Assembly: GCF_016900775.1 (NCBI RefSeq)
Contig: NZ_JACJKN010000013.1
Span: 1-64,000, forward strand
DNA from: Olsenella uli
Lineage (GTDB): Bacteria > Actinomycetota > Coriobacteriia > Coriobacteriales > Atopobiaceae
Length of the DNA: 64,000 nt
Reading direction: 5' to 3'
The notes under the pieces are model-generated. The model ran no database searches. It saw nothing but the letters and a program-made list of their open reading frames with translations, and was not told the DNA's origin. Below, piece after piece: positions 36,066-45,900 of this stretch. How positions within the stretch are numbered: position 1 is the stretch's first letter; every line of letters begins with the position of its first letter. The position numbers and the translations under genes were made by a program.

Positions 36066-36178
36066 CCGCAACCTGCACGTCCGAAACTACGTGCAGGTTG
36101 CGGTCGGTTCTTCTGGTCAAAGTGACCACAACCAGCACGCTCCGGAACTACGTGCGAGTTCTGGTCGGTTCTTCTCGG
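36066..36178. repeat. Two tandem hairpin units ending in GGTCGGTTCTTCT
   Basis: CCGCAACCTGCACGT (36066-36080) pairs perfectly with 36089-36103 and is followed by GGTCGGTTCTTCT. A second, diverged unit 61 nt on has a similar AACTACGTGC loop and the same GGTCGGTTCTTCTCG ending. The ends carry the inverse of GAGAAGAACC. Located between palindromes I and J in a 223-nt gap without a gene. Confidence 0.65.
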
Positions 36179-36191
36179 CAAGGCGTCAAGC

Positions 36192-36218
36192 GTGCAAAAG
36201 TGCCTGTCACTTTTGCAC
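36192..36218 (-). repeat. 27-nt REP-like palindrome, copy J
   Basis: GTGCAAAAGTGCCTGTCAC with TTTTGCAC end. It supplies the TGA stop (36207-36209) and the last three residues, VQK, of the TsaB-RimI-TsaD fusion. Confidence 0.85.
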
Positions 36219-38663
36219 GGTCCACACGGGCGGGACGGGGGCGTCGGGCGTGGACCAGGTGCCGAGCGGCGCGTTGGGGTCCGCGTCCAGCGTGAGGGGC
36301 GAGAAGGACCCGGCGTTGTAGCTTCTGAGCGCCGCGATGCCGATCATCGCCGCGTTGTCGCCGCAGGCGCGCATGGGCGGCACGGTCACGCGCACGCCGC
36401 GCTTCTCCAGCGCCGCCTTGTACGCCGCGCGCAGGCCCGGGTTGGCCGCCACGCCACCGCCGACGCAGAAGTCCGTCACGCCGGTCTCCTCCACCGCGGT
36501 CACCGCCTTGGCCACCTGCACGTCAATGACCGCGGCCTCGAAGCTCGCCGCAAGGTCGGGCAGGTTGATCGCACGGCCGGCGCGGTTCTCGCCCTCGATG
36601 TAGGTGATAACGGCGGTCTTGAGGCCGGAGAGACTGAAGCTGTAGTCCCCGCTGTGCATCATCGCGCGCGGGAAGTGGATGGCGCGCGGGTTACCCTGCG
36701 CGGAGAGCTTGGAGATCACGGGGCCGCCGGGGTATCCCAGGCCGAGCGCCTTGGCCACCTTGTCGAAGGCCTCGCCCACCGCGTCGTCGATCGTGGCGCC
36801 CAGGAGCACGTAGTCGCCCCAGGCGCGCACGTGCACGAGCATGGTGTTGCCGCCGGAGACGATGCTCGCCACGAAGGGCGGCTCGAGGTCCGGCGTCTCG
36901 AAGAGGTTGGCCATGAGGTGGCCCTCGAGATGGTGCACGGCAATGAGCGGCAAGTCGGCGGCCGCGCAGAGGCCCTTGGCAAAGGCCACGCCCACCACGA
37001 GCGCACCCACCAGGCCCGGCCCCGCCGTCACGCCCACAGCCGCGAGGTCCGAAGGCGCCAGCGTGTCCACGCCGAAGTGCTCTCCGGCGCGCGCGAGCGT
37101 CTCCTCGAAGACGCCCACGATGGCCTCGGTGTGCTTGCGGGAGGCAATCTCGGGCACCACGCCGCCAAAGCGCGCGTGGAAGTCGATCTGCGTGGCCACG
37201 ACGCTCGCGCACACCACGCCATGGGAGTCGGTCACGGCCATGGCGGTCTCGTCGCAGGAGGACTCGATCGTAAGGATGAGCGGGCCAGCCGCCGCCAGCG
37301 CGGCCGCGGCCTCGGGCGTGCGCTCGCCGGGCACGATGGGCCACGGGCGGATGGAGGGCGCGGGCTCCGGACGACCGGTCGCGATGACGGCGTCCGCCGC
37401 GAGCGGCAGCGGCGCGCGCAGGATGAGCGCATCGTGGCCGGCGCCGTAGTAGCCCGGGCGACGGCCCTCCTCCACAAGGCCAAGCGCACCGTAGAGCGCG
37501 CGGGCGGGCTCGTTCTTGTCGTCAACCTCAAGCGAGATCGTCTGCGCGCCGAGCATCTGCGCGTCGTAGGCCACGCGCGCCACGAGGCGTGTGGCGATGC
37601 CCTCGCGCCGGCGCGCCGCGTCCACGACAACCTCCTCGACCTCGAAGTCGGCGCCGGCGAGCACGCCGCCCGCAAAGCCGATGACGGTCCCCTGGTCATG
37701 CGCGACCCACCAGCTGCGACCGGGCTGGGAGAGCTCCTCGTAGAACATCTTCTCCGTCCACGGCGTGTGCGCCGCGCCCTCGTAGGCGGCCGCCTCGAGC
37801 GCGGCCACGGCGGCGGTATCGTTCACCGTCATGGGGCGCAGCTGCAGGTGGATGCCCGCAAGCGCGTCGTCCACGCCGGTGAGCTCGACGGACGCCGGCT
37901 TCTTGAGGCCAAGGCGCGTGCGCTCCGCCTCCTCGGCGTCAGAGAGGCGCGTGTAGATGGGCAGGACCAGCGCCGGGTCGCCGGGCTGCTCGTCAAAGAC
38001 CCCAGCCTCCACGGCAGCCCGCAAGAGCCCCTCGCCCGTGGGGTACCACGCCCTCTCGGGCGAGAAGGACGCGAGCCCCGCGGCCTCAAAGCGGGCGCGG
38101 TACTTGGCCAGGCCGTTGCCCGTGAGCGTAAGCCCGGCGGCATCGGCCCGCTCCGCCCACGCGGCCACGCAGGCATCCGCCTTGAGCACGGTCTCGGCCG
38201 GGAAGGTGCGGTGCGCACCGGCCTCGTCAAGCTCGTAGATGCCGGGATAGACCTCGCCGCGCATGGCGTCTCCCGCCACGGCGAGCACGCCGCGCGCGCC
38301 CGCGGACCACGCCGACCACGCCATCGCGTCGAGCGCGGAGGTGCCATAGAGCGGAAGCCCCGCGCCGCACGCAAGGCCCTTGGCCGTGGCAATGCCAATC
38401 CGCACGCCCGTGAACGAGCCCGGGCCACGCCCCACGAGCACGGCGTCCAGGTCGCCCATCGCAAGGCCCGCGTCGGCGAGCGCCTGCTGCGCCGTGGTCA
38501 CCAGCTCCACGTTGGCCTGACGGCGACACATATGGTCGCGCGCGGCCAGCACCGTCACGGCTCCGTCCGCGCCCACGCGCCCGACGGCGCAGGCCAGCAT
38601 GTCCGTAGAGGTGTCTATGGCCAGGACGATCTTCTCGGCGGTCTCGAGGTTCTTCTCGCTCAT
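36207..38663 (-). CDS. tsaB-rimI-tsaD: TsaB-RimI-TsaD triple fusion (t6A37 tRNA modification plus N-acetyltransferase)
   Basis: An 818-residue protein joining three normally separate proteins. Residues about 10-240 are TsaB ('LAIDTSTDMLACAVGR', 'RGPGSFTGVRIGIATAKGLA'). Residues about 275-420 are a RimI-type GNAT acetyltransferase ('VEEVVVDAARRREGIATRLV'). From about 455 on is TsaD ('LTIESSCDETAMAV', metal-binding 'VHHLEGHLMANL', 'VSGGNTMLV', 'SFSLSGLKTAV'). TsaB and TsaD transfer threonylcarbamoyl to A37 of ANN-decoding tRNAs together with TsaE, encoded at 51.0-51.5 kb. RimI acetylates ribosomal protein S18. The three genes are neighbours in many actinobacteria, so fusion is a natural step. 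ATG 38663 has only a weak ribosome site. The C-terminus runs into palindrome J. Confidence 0.93.
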   Translation of the reverse strand: MSEKNLETAEKIVLAIDTSTDMLACAVGRVGADGAVTVLAARDHMCRRQANVELVTTAQQALADAGLAMGDLDAVLVGRGPGSFTGVRIGIATAKGLACGAGLPLYGTSALDAMAWSAWSAGARGVLAVAGDAMRGEVYPGIYELDEAGAHRTFPAETVLKADACVAAWAERADAAGLTLTGNGLAKYRARFEAAGLASFSPERAWYPTGEGLLRAAVEAGVFDEQPGDPALVLPIYTRLSDAEEAERTRLGLKKPASVELTGVDDALAGIHLQLRPMTVNDTAAVAALEAAAYEGAAHTPWTEKMFYEELSQPGRSWWVAHDQGTVIGFAGGVLAGADFEVEEVVVDAARRREGIATRLVARVAYDAQMLGAQTISLEVDDKNEPARALYGALGLVEEGRRPGYYGAGHDALILRAPLPLAADAVIATGRPEPAPSIRPWPIVPGERTPEAAAALAAAGPLILTIESSCDETAMAVTDSHGVVCASVVATQIDFHARFGGVVPEIASRKHTEAIVGVFEETLARAGEHFGVDTLAPSDLAAVGVTAGPGLVGALVVGVAFAKGLCAAADLPLIAVHHLEGHLMANLFETPDLEPPFVASIVSGGNTMLVHVRAWGDYVLLGATIDDAVGEAFDKVAKALGLGYPGGPVISKLSAQGNPRAIHFPRAMMHSGDYSFSLSGLKTAVITYIEGENRAGRAINLPDLAASFEAAVIDVQVAKAVTAVEETGVTDFCVGGGVAANPGLRAAYKAALEKRGVRVTVPPMRACGDNAAMIGIAALRSYNAGSFSPLTLDADPNAPLGTWSTPDAPVPPVWTVQK

Positions 38664-38792
38664 TGCGGCTCTTCTCGCTCGGTGTTTCAACCCATCCAGT
38701 GTAGCCGCTCCGCCCGGTACGCGCATGACCCGGAGTTTGCTCGCGCAAACGCGGAGAGCCCAGAACAAGCTCCGGCAAAGTAATCAGCGAAG

Positions 38793-39713
38793 TCAACGAA
38801 GGTCAAGCAGGTCAAAGCCCCCGACGAGAAGAACCTCGGGCCGCGGACGGTAGAGCGCCGCCATGAAATCGGCCGCCTCCGCGCAGATCCTGTCCAGCTG
38901 CCCGTCGCTAAAGCCGTGGGCGGCGCCGCTGACCTCGTGAAGCACGGCGTTCTCGTAGGTCTTGGCCGCACGCTGGGAATAGCCAATCGGCACCACGTCG
39001 TCCTTGTCGCCGTGATAGATCGTGACCGGCCCCGCGTAGGCCCCGATCTGCACAAAGGGGTCGAGGCCGAGGATGTCCTCGTAGTAGCGCCCGCCCACCG
39101 TGATGCCAAAGATCCCCTCCACCTCATCGGGGACGGCCGTGGCGTCCCCGAAGCGCTCGCGCGCGTCATCGGGAATGCTGAGCGCGGGGTAGAACAGGAC
39201 GAGGCCGGCAACGTCCTCGGGGCGGCGCGCGGCAACGAGGGCGGAGACCAGGCCGCCCTGGCTCTCCCCCATCAGGCAGATGCCGCCCGCGCTCGCATAC
39301 CCCTGGTCCACCAGGCCGTCCATTACGGCCTCGAGGTCGTCCGCCTCCGTCAGCACGGACATGTCCCGGATGTCGCCGTCGCTCCTGCTGTGCGCAGAGC
39401 CGCCGCAGAAGTCGAACGCGTAGCAGGCCACGCCCGCCTCGGCGAAGCGTCGGGCATACGCGGCGGTGCCGTCGCAGGTTCCCCCAAAGCCATGGGAGAC
39501 CACAACGAACGGAGTACCCTCCCTCGGGCGGGAAGGCCTATAGAGCTGGCCGTATATGGTGGCGTCACCGTTATGGAGCTCAAGCTCGCTCACCTCATAG
39601 CCCGCCGCGTCCTCGGCGCTGAAGTGGCCGGAGAGGCCGCACGCCGCCAGCCCGAGTACCACGGCCGCGGCCACGGTTGCCAGCAACGCCACAATGCCCT
39701 TGACCTGCCTCAT
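38793..39713 (-). CDS. Alpha/beta-hydrolase lipoprotein, feruloyl-esterase-like
   Basis: A 306-residue alpha/beta hydrolase. A short signal peptide ends in lipobox 'LAAC', so it is exported and anchored to the membrane. The fold shows the oxyanion segment 'VVVSHGFGGTCDGTAAYARR', 'YAFDFCGGSAHSRSDGDIRD', the nucleophile elbow 'LMGESQGGLVSAL', an acid in 'IYHGDKDDVVP' and the catalytic His in 'GAAHGFSDGQ'. This matches intestinal cinnamoyl/feruloyl esterases and related acyl hydrolases. AAGGAGG precedes two adjacent ATGs; 39713 has better spacing than 39716. It lies next to two GH3 genes, so a plant-glycan role is plausible. Confidence 0.8.
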   Translation of the reverse strand: MRQVKGIVALLATVAAAVVLGLAACGLSGHFSAEDAAGYEVSELELHNGDATIYGQLYRPSRPREGTPFVVVSHGFGGTCDGTAAYARRFAEAGVACYAFDFCGGSAHSRSDGDIRDMSVLTEADDLEAVMDGLVDQGYASAGGICLMGESQGGLVSALVAARRPEDVAGLVLFYPALSIPDDARERFGDATAVPDEVEGIFGITVGGRYYEDILGLDPFVQIGAYAGPVTIYHGDKDDVVPIGYSQRAAKTYENAVLHEVSGAAHGFSDGQLDRICAEAADFMAALYRPRPEVLLVGGFDLLDLR

Positions 39714-39783
39714 CATGCCTCCTTCATGCCCGACGCCCACGAAGCGGGGCGACGGCCCATGCGGACCGCCGCCCCGATGAAAA

Positions 39784-39814
39784 CCTGACAAACGACCCTG
39801 ACACCTTTGTCAGG
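39784..39814 (-). repeat. CTGACAAA-type palindrome supplying a GH3 stop codon
   Basis: CCTGACAAA (39784-39792) pairs with TTTGTCAGG (39806-39814). The TGA stop of the minus-strand GH3 gene (39810-39812) lies in the right arm. Same family as 49249-49316 and 50983-51017. Confidence 0.8.
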
Positions 39815-42800
39815 AAACGGGGGTGGCCTTGCGGGACTTGAGGATGCCGCGGACGGTGAGGCCCGCGATCACCACCAGGCCCACGGCGGCAACGCCGGTG
39901 ATGCCCCAGCGGATCTGGTCGGCCTTCTGCATGCCGCCCACGCCGGAGGTGTAGTGGCTGCCGGGCATGGCGCCGTTCATGCAGTGCGTGTTGGCCATCA
40001 CGTAGAGCAGGTGGTGCACGGCGTCGCGCGCGTAGCGGTACTGCGTGGCGTCGCTCTCGTCAAAGGTCCAGGTGTCGGTGGGGTCGCTCGCGGTGAGCTT
40101 GGAGTCCGCGCCGGACTCGATCATCTGGCCCGCGTTCATGAAGACGCCCGTGTCCGCGTTGTCCGTGATGATCCAGCCGTCAAAGCCCCACTCGGTGCGG
40201 ACGATGCCGGTGATGAGGTCGTAGTCGCCGCCGACCCACGTGGCGCCAACGCGGTTGAAGGCGGTCATGAGGCCCTGGCAGGCCGCCATCGTGGTGGTGG
40301 CGTTCTCGTAGGCGCCGTCACCGTTGTCCTTCACGTAGCTGACCTCGACGTCGCCCACCTTCATGCACATCTCAAAGGGACGCAGGTAGAGCTCGCGCGC
40401 GGACTGCTCGTTGAGCCAGGTCGCCATGGAGAACTGGCCGGTGCGGTCGCCGCGGTGGTTCTCCTGGTCGTTGAAGGCAAAGTGCTTGATGAGCGTGTAG
40501 ACGCCCTTCTCGGCAGCGCCCTTGACCTCCTGGGAGGCCAGCGCGCCAGAGAGGAACCCGTCCTCGGAGAAGTACTCGCCCGCGCGGCCGGAGAAGGCGG
40601 TGCGGTTGATGTTCATGGCAGGCGCGTACCAGCCGGTGGCACCACCGTGCAGCGACTCGTTACCGATGCAGAGGCCCAGCTCGTAGGCAAGCTCAACGTT
40701 CCAGGTCTGCGCGACCATGGCGGGGTTGCAGAAGGTCATGCCGATGCCGCCCCAGCTCCAGCCGGAGGTCGAGTCAGCGTCGGTGCCGGCGGGCTTCTCC
40801 ACGGAGGCGATGTAGTCGGTGCCGTAGCCCGCCTGCGTGATGAGGACGTCGTAGTCCTCGGGCGTCAGCTGGTCGAGCAGGTCGTCCCAGGCCGGGTCGT
40901 CATAGGCGAGGCCGCGCATCTGGATGAGCGTGAGGCCGTTCTTGGCGCCGTAGACGAGGTCGCCCTCCCACGCCTGGACGTCGGGGTTGCCCGAGTCGGT
41001 GGAGTCGAGCTGGGCGATGAGGTCGGCAGAGGCGGTCTTGCCGTAGGTGTAACTCACGCCGTCGTCGCCGTTGATCTCGTTGCCCCAGGTGGAGACCTGC
41101 GAGGTGGGCTCGCCGTCGTGCGTGGGGAAGGTGCCCGTCCAGTCGGAGCGGGTGAGGTAGGTGAGGCCGCCCGCGGCGTCGTCCAGGCGGTTGGTGACCT
41201 CCTCGCCGGTGAGCGTGTCCGTGGCGTAGGTGGTGGTGTCCACCTCGGCGTTGTCGGGCACGTAGGTGGCCGCCATGGCAACGTTGCCCTCGACGGCCGC
41301 GCCCTTGGCGGCGAGCACGTTGTTCACCGCGTCGTGCGCGTTGCGGCCGGCGGTCACGTAGTAGGTGCCCGCGTCGAGGACCCACGTCTTGGCGCCCTGG
41401 TAGTCGTAGGACGCCAGCTGGGACTCGTCAAAGCTGATCTCCACGGTCTGGGACTCGCCGGGCTCCAGGAGCTGCGTCTTGGCAAAGCCCACCAGGGTGA
41501 CGGCGGCTTTCTCCACGCCGTTGGCGCGGTCGTAGTCCGTGTACGGGGACTGCGCGTAGAGCTCCACCACGTCCTTGCCGGCAACGTCGCCGGCGTTGGT
41601 CACCGTCACGCGCGCGGTGCACTCGTCGCCGTCCCAGCTGGTCTGGAAGTCGGACCACTCGAAGGTGGTGTAGGAGAGGCCATATCCCAGGGGATAGCAG
41701 ACCTCGGCGTCGTAGTTGAAGTTGCCGGCATTGCCCTGGCCGAGCACGGCGTCCTCGTAGCGGGTCTCGTAGTAGCGATACCCGACGTAGATGCCCTCCT
41801 CGTAGGACACGTAGTTGTACTTGGTGAGCTCGCCCGACTCGTCAAGGTACTGGTAGTCGCCGAAGTTCTGCGCCGCGGGGGCGGCAAGCGGGTTGGCGGC
41901 GAAGGTGTCCTTGGTGCGGCCGGAGGGGTTCACGTCGCCGACGAGCACGCGCGCGAGGGACTCGATGCCGTAGGTGCCAAAGGACGGCGCGTAGAGCACA
42001 GACTTGATGTTGGGGAACTGCTCGAGCCAGTCCAGCTCAAGGGCATTGTTTGAGGTAACGAGAAGAACGGTGTTGTCGAAGTTGTCGTTCAGGTACTGCA
42101 GGATCTCGAGCTCTGTGGAGTCCGGTTCCAGGTAGGTGCGCGCCTGGTCCTCGGCGTTCGAGGCGTGGTTGTACATGGAGCGCGGCATGTCGCGGCCCTC
42201 GCCGGCCACGCGCTTGAGCACGAAGACGGGCGTGGTGCCCTCGAGCGAGTCGAGCACGCCGGCGTCCTGCATCACGGAGAGCGGGCACTCGTTGATGGAG
42301 AAGTCCTCGTCGTCGCCGTAGCTCACGGAGCCCGGGCCCATCACGTACTCGGAGCCCTCGCCGGAAGCGTAGAACTCCACAAGCGTCTGGTTGACCTTGA
42401 GGCCGGCCGCCTCCATCGCGGGCGTCACGGCGTCCACGGTCTCGCCCTCGACGCCCATCGTGGACGCGAGGATGCCCGCCGACCCCGCGCCGAGGGAGCG
42501 CGAGTTGCCGCCGACAAAGGAGAGCGTGGTGCCCTCGGCCACCGGCAGCGCGCCGTCGCGGTTCTCGAGCATGACGATGCCCTCGGCCGCGATCTGCTTG
42601 TCGAGCTCCTGCTCGTGCGTGGCAAGGTCCTCGCGGCTGTAGTCCGCCTTGTTGTACTCCAGGTCAAGGCCCTCCGTGTTGACGCCGGAGTTGTCCCAGC
42701 CCTGCTCGACGCCAAGATACGAGTTGATGACCTGCGTGTAGTTGGGAAGGATGGCGTTGGCCGCCACGATGAGGGCGACAAACACCACGGCGAGCACCGC

Positions 42801-42863
42801 GCCTATCACGCGGCGCACGATGCGGCCCGCGCCGCCCTTCTTCTTAGTCTTGCTGTCTGACAT
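39810..42863 (-). CDS. Membrane-anchored GH3 glycosidase with permuted domain order
   Basis: A 1017-residue GH3 protein with an N-terminal membrane segment (about residues 16-38) and another near the C-terminus (about 985-1005), so the enzyme faces outside. Order is reversed from classical GH3: first the alpha/beta sandwich ('AAEGIVMLENRDGALPV', 'GRTKDTF', 'GYGLSYTTFEWSDF'), then a FnIII-like domain ('TVTNAGDVAGKDVVELYAQS'), then the barrel ('NVELAYELGLCIGNESLHGG', 'KHFAFNDQENHRGDR', 'GFDGWIITDNADTG'). The Asp of 'ITDNAD' is the probable nucleophile. Such permuted GH3 beta-glucosidases are known from rumen and gut bacteria. Start ATG 42863. Its stop is provided by a CTGACAAA palindrome. Exact glycoside unknown. 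Confidence 0.87.
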   Translation of the reverse strand: MSDSKTKKKGGAGRIVRRVIGAVLAVVFVALIVAANAILPNYTQVINSYLGVEQGWDNSGVNTEGLDLEYNKADYSREDLATHEQELDKQIAAEGIVMLENRDGALPVAEGTTLSFVGGNSRSLGAGSAGILASTMGVEGETVDAVTPAMEAAGLKVNQTLVEFYASGEGSEYVMGPGSVSYGDDEDFSINECPLSVMQDAGVLDSLEGTTPVFVLKRVAGEGRDMPRSMYNHASNAEDQARTYLEPDSTELEILQYLNDNFDNTVLLVTSNNALELDWLEQFPNIKSVLYAPSFGTYGIESLARVLVGDVNPSGRTKDTFAANPLAAPAAQNFGDYQYLDESGELTKYNYVSYEEGIYVGYRYYETRYEDAVLGQGNAGNFNYDAEVCYPLGYGLSYTTFEWSDFQTSWDGDECTARVTVTNAGDVAGKDVVELYAQSPYTDYDRANGVEKAAVTLVGFAKTQLLEPGESQTVEISFDESQLASYDYQGAKTWVLDAGTYYVTAGRNAHDAVNNVLAAKGAAVEGNVAMAATYVPDNAEVDTTTYATDTLTGEEVTNRLDDAAGGLTYLTRSDWTGTFPTHDGEPTSQVSTWGNEINGDDGVSYTYGKTASADLIAQLDSTDSGNPDVQAWEGDLVYGAKNGLTLIQMRGLAYDDPAWDDLLDQLTPEDYDVLITQAGYGTDYIASVEKPAGTDADSTSGWSWGGIGMTFCNPAMVAQTWNVELAYELGLCIGNESLHGGATGWYAPAMNINRTAFSGRAGEYFSEDGFLSGALASQEVKGAAEKGVYTLIKHFAFNDQENHRGDRTGQFSMATWLNEQSARELYLRPFEMCMKVGDVEVSYVKDNGDGAYENATTTMAACQGLMTAFNRVGATWVGGDYDLITGIVRTEWGFDGWIITDNADTGVFMNAGQMIESGADSKLTASDPTDTWTFDESDATQYRYARDAVHHLLYVMANTHCMNGAMPGSHYTSGVGGMQKADQIRWGITGVAAVGLVVIAGLTVRGILKSRKATPVS

Positions 42864-42947
42864 GGGGTGATTCTCCGTTCATGACGCATGGGGCCGGGCC
42901 AGGGCGAGAAGGACCCCTCGCCCCGGCTCGACCCATCAAGTTGTGCT

Positions 42948-45900
42948 CTAGTCTTCGCTCACTTGTTCCGCGAACGCAGCGGATCCACTCTTGACATCAA
43001 CCGAGTCATACGAGGTCCCAAACTCTGCGTTATACGCATCGATGAACTCAGAGAGGTCAATCCGGTGAGTAAGGCCCGCCTTGAAGACGCCGCTTCCATA
43101 GCCGCGATCGGGCTGGTGCCAGTCGTTGATGAAGCCCTCCTGCGCGTAGACGAGCTTGCCATCCTCTCCCTTGGCGTCAACGGCCGCACCGGCTTCGTTC
43201 ATCAGCGTGAGGGTAGCGACACCGGAGCCAGATCCCGCAACCTCCCAAGAGCCCGCGTAGAAGCCGGATCCGCTCTTACCCAGCTCGAGCGTTCCATCGG
43301 CATAGAGCACGAGTGGGACGCCCGCAGCCTGTACGTAGGTGTATCGGTAGTCATCGAGCGTCTCTGCGGTCGCGAGCACCTTGACGCCCCACGCCCCCTC
43401 AGCCGTAGCATCAGCGTACATGTCAGGCACGAACTCAGCGCCAGCTTCATAGGTCTCGCCGTCGATTGTCCACCCCTGGAACTCGAGATGCTCTCCGGAG
43501 TAGGGGCATTCGGGCAGCGTCACCGCCACGCCACGGCTGAAGGTCACCCGGGCGGGGTCGTTACCGGAGACCGCGTCGTTCCCAGCGGCAAATGAAAGGG
43601 TGTATGCGGGCTGGTCGCCTGTCGCAAACATCCCACCGAGGCTCTCGTTGCACACCGTGGCAAGTTCGTAGGCAGAAACAGTATTGGCGACCTCCTGTCC
43701 GGCAATCGGCACGCTCCAAGTGAAGAGCCCGTTCTCGGACGTCACCTCAAGAGTGGTCCCGTCCAAGGCGGTCAGCGTGAGACCCTTCTCGTCAGAGTAG
43801 TCCCACGTTCCGCGCATACGCTCGCGAGGCTTCTTGTAGTCCGCTACGAAGTTCTTGTCTGCATAGAAAGATGTCGGTGCAAGGCCGTTCTCGGAGTTGG
43901 AAACGAGCAGTGGGGTATCCGTCCCAAACGTGGAGTCGTGCGTCAGCCCGTTGACCGCCGAGGAGTTGGCGAAGTTATAAAGCGCTCGGTGTACAGCCTC
44001 GAACAAGGCGTCCTGAATGACGGGGTCATTCTTGTAGTCGTCCTGGAGAAGAATGTCGTTGCAGACAACATTGTGCTCGTAGTTGCCCGCGAAGAGCCAC
44101 AGGTGGTTGCCATTGATTAGACCATCGATGGCATCCATGAAGGAACCCTCAAAGTTATCCGTGATGGTGGTTCCCGTATAGCCCAGTTCACCCTCAAGGA
44201 ACTCGTGAAGCAGCTCGGGGCTCTCGCCGGCCCACGTCATGCCAAGGCGGTTGAAGCTCGTCATGAGACCGGTAGCGCTGCCCTCGACGACCGCTTTCTC
44301 AAACTGACGGAGATAGATCTCGCGCATGGCCTGCTCGTTGCTCCATGAGGTTACGGCGTGGCGGAACTCCTCCTGGTCATTGCCAACGACGTGCTTGAGA
44401 TAAACAAGACCACCCTTCTCCTGAACGCCGCGTGTTTCCTCGGCACAGGAGCGACCGCCCAGATACGGGTCCTCGGAGAAGTACTCGAGGTTACGACCAG
44501 AGTACGGGGCGCGATGCGTGCCGCAGCTCCACCCAAGGAGGGAAACGTTACGGACGTCGCGCGTGGAAGAGTGGAGCATGTCCTCGCCGGCAAACCTGCC
44601 GATGCCCTCATTAATCTCGGTACTGAACGTTGCGGCAACAACGTCTTTAGTCGGCCACTGATCAATCGTAAGGCCAGACGCCACGCAGGCATCGCCGCTC
44701 GAGCCACCCCACCCAAGCGAGCCGTCGCGGCTCTCCGTGCCCGGCTTGCCCACGATGGGCGTGGGGTTCTCGGAGTTGATAATGAAGTTCGCCATTTCCT
44801 CGTACGTGAGCTTGGAGACGAGCTTCTCCCAGTTGGGGTCATCGTAGTCCTTACCGTGCATGTCAACGAGAACCACGTCGTTCTCAGTCTTACCGAACTC
44901 GTGGGTAGGAACGGACGAGGCGTCGCCGGAGCCCGCCTGGTACGTGAAGGGGAGGGCCAGGTCTGCGAGCTCCTCCGTGTAGACAACGCTCGACGCCCGC
45001 TTTGGGAACGTTCCCTCCCAGTCGGAGCGAGAGAGCCACGTGACGTTGTTGAGGGCACCGACCATGGAGTTCTTATTCGGGTCCCATTCGTCGAAAAGGG
45101 TCGTTATCTCCTTACCCGTGACCGAGACGGCGCAGCTCTCAGCGTCGAAGTCAGGATTGGACCACACCATGACCATGCCCTGGTCGCCATCGGCGGTCAT
45201 GCCGTCCGCAACCGTCTTTCCCTTGGCGGCAAGGATGTTGTTGATAGCCTCGTGCGCGGAATTGGCCACAGTAAAGTAGTAGTCACCCGCATCGAGGATG
45301 TAGGTCTTCGCGCCGTTGGCGTCAAAGGAGGCGAGCTCCTTTCGTGCAATGGTAATGCTCACCTGCTCCGAGGCGCCCGGCTCGAGGTCCTGCGTCTTCT
45401 CGTACCCCTTAAGCTCAACGGAGGCCTTCTCCACACCATTCTCGCGGTCATAATCGGTATAGGGGCTTTGCACATACACAGGCACAGAGACCTTGCCCGC
45501 CACGTTCCCCGTGTTGGTCACGGTCACGCTTACCGTGAAGGAGTCATCTGTCTCCTCGAGCGCGAGATCAGAGAACGAGAAAGTCGTGTAAGAGAGGCCA
45601 TAGCCAAACGGATAAGCCACATAGGCGTCATAGTCGAAGTCCCCGGCGTTGCCTTGGCCGAGCACCTTGTCCTCATAGCGCGTCTCGGGATAGCGATAGC
45701 CCACGTAAATTCCCTCAGCGTACACGTAGTTGCGACGCCAGTAGTGACCGATGTCGTTGCCGGGCTTCCACTCGTCGTAGGTGCGGGTAACCTCCTCAAT
45801 CTTCTCGTCAGAGACCTGGGAGAGATCGGCGTCGATGCGACCGAAGTTGACCATGACAGGATTGAGGCGGTTGTTCTTGTAGATGGTGTCCGGCATGCGA

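Noticed and set aside
38710-38790. Short hairpin TTTGC/GCAAA and GTCAA direct repeats after the esterase gene
   Set aside because: Arms are only five bases and the direct repeats partly reflect the coding end of the hydrolase; too weak to annotate.
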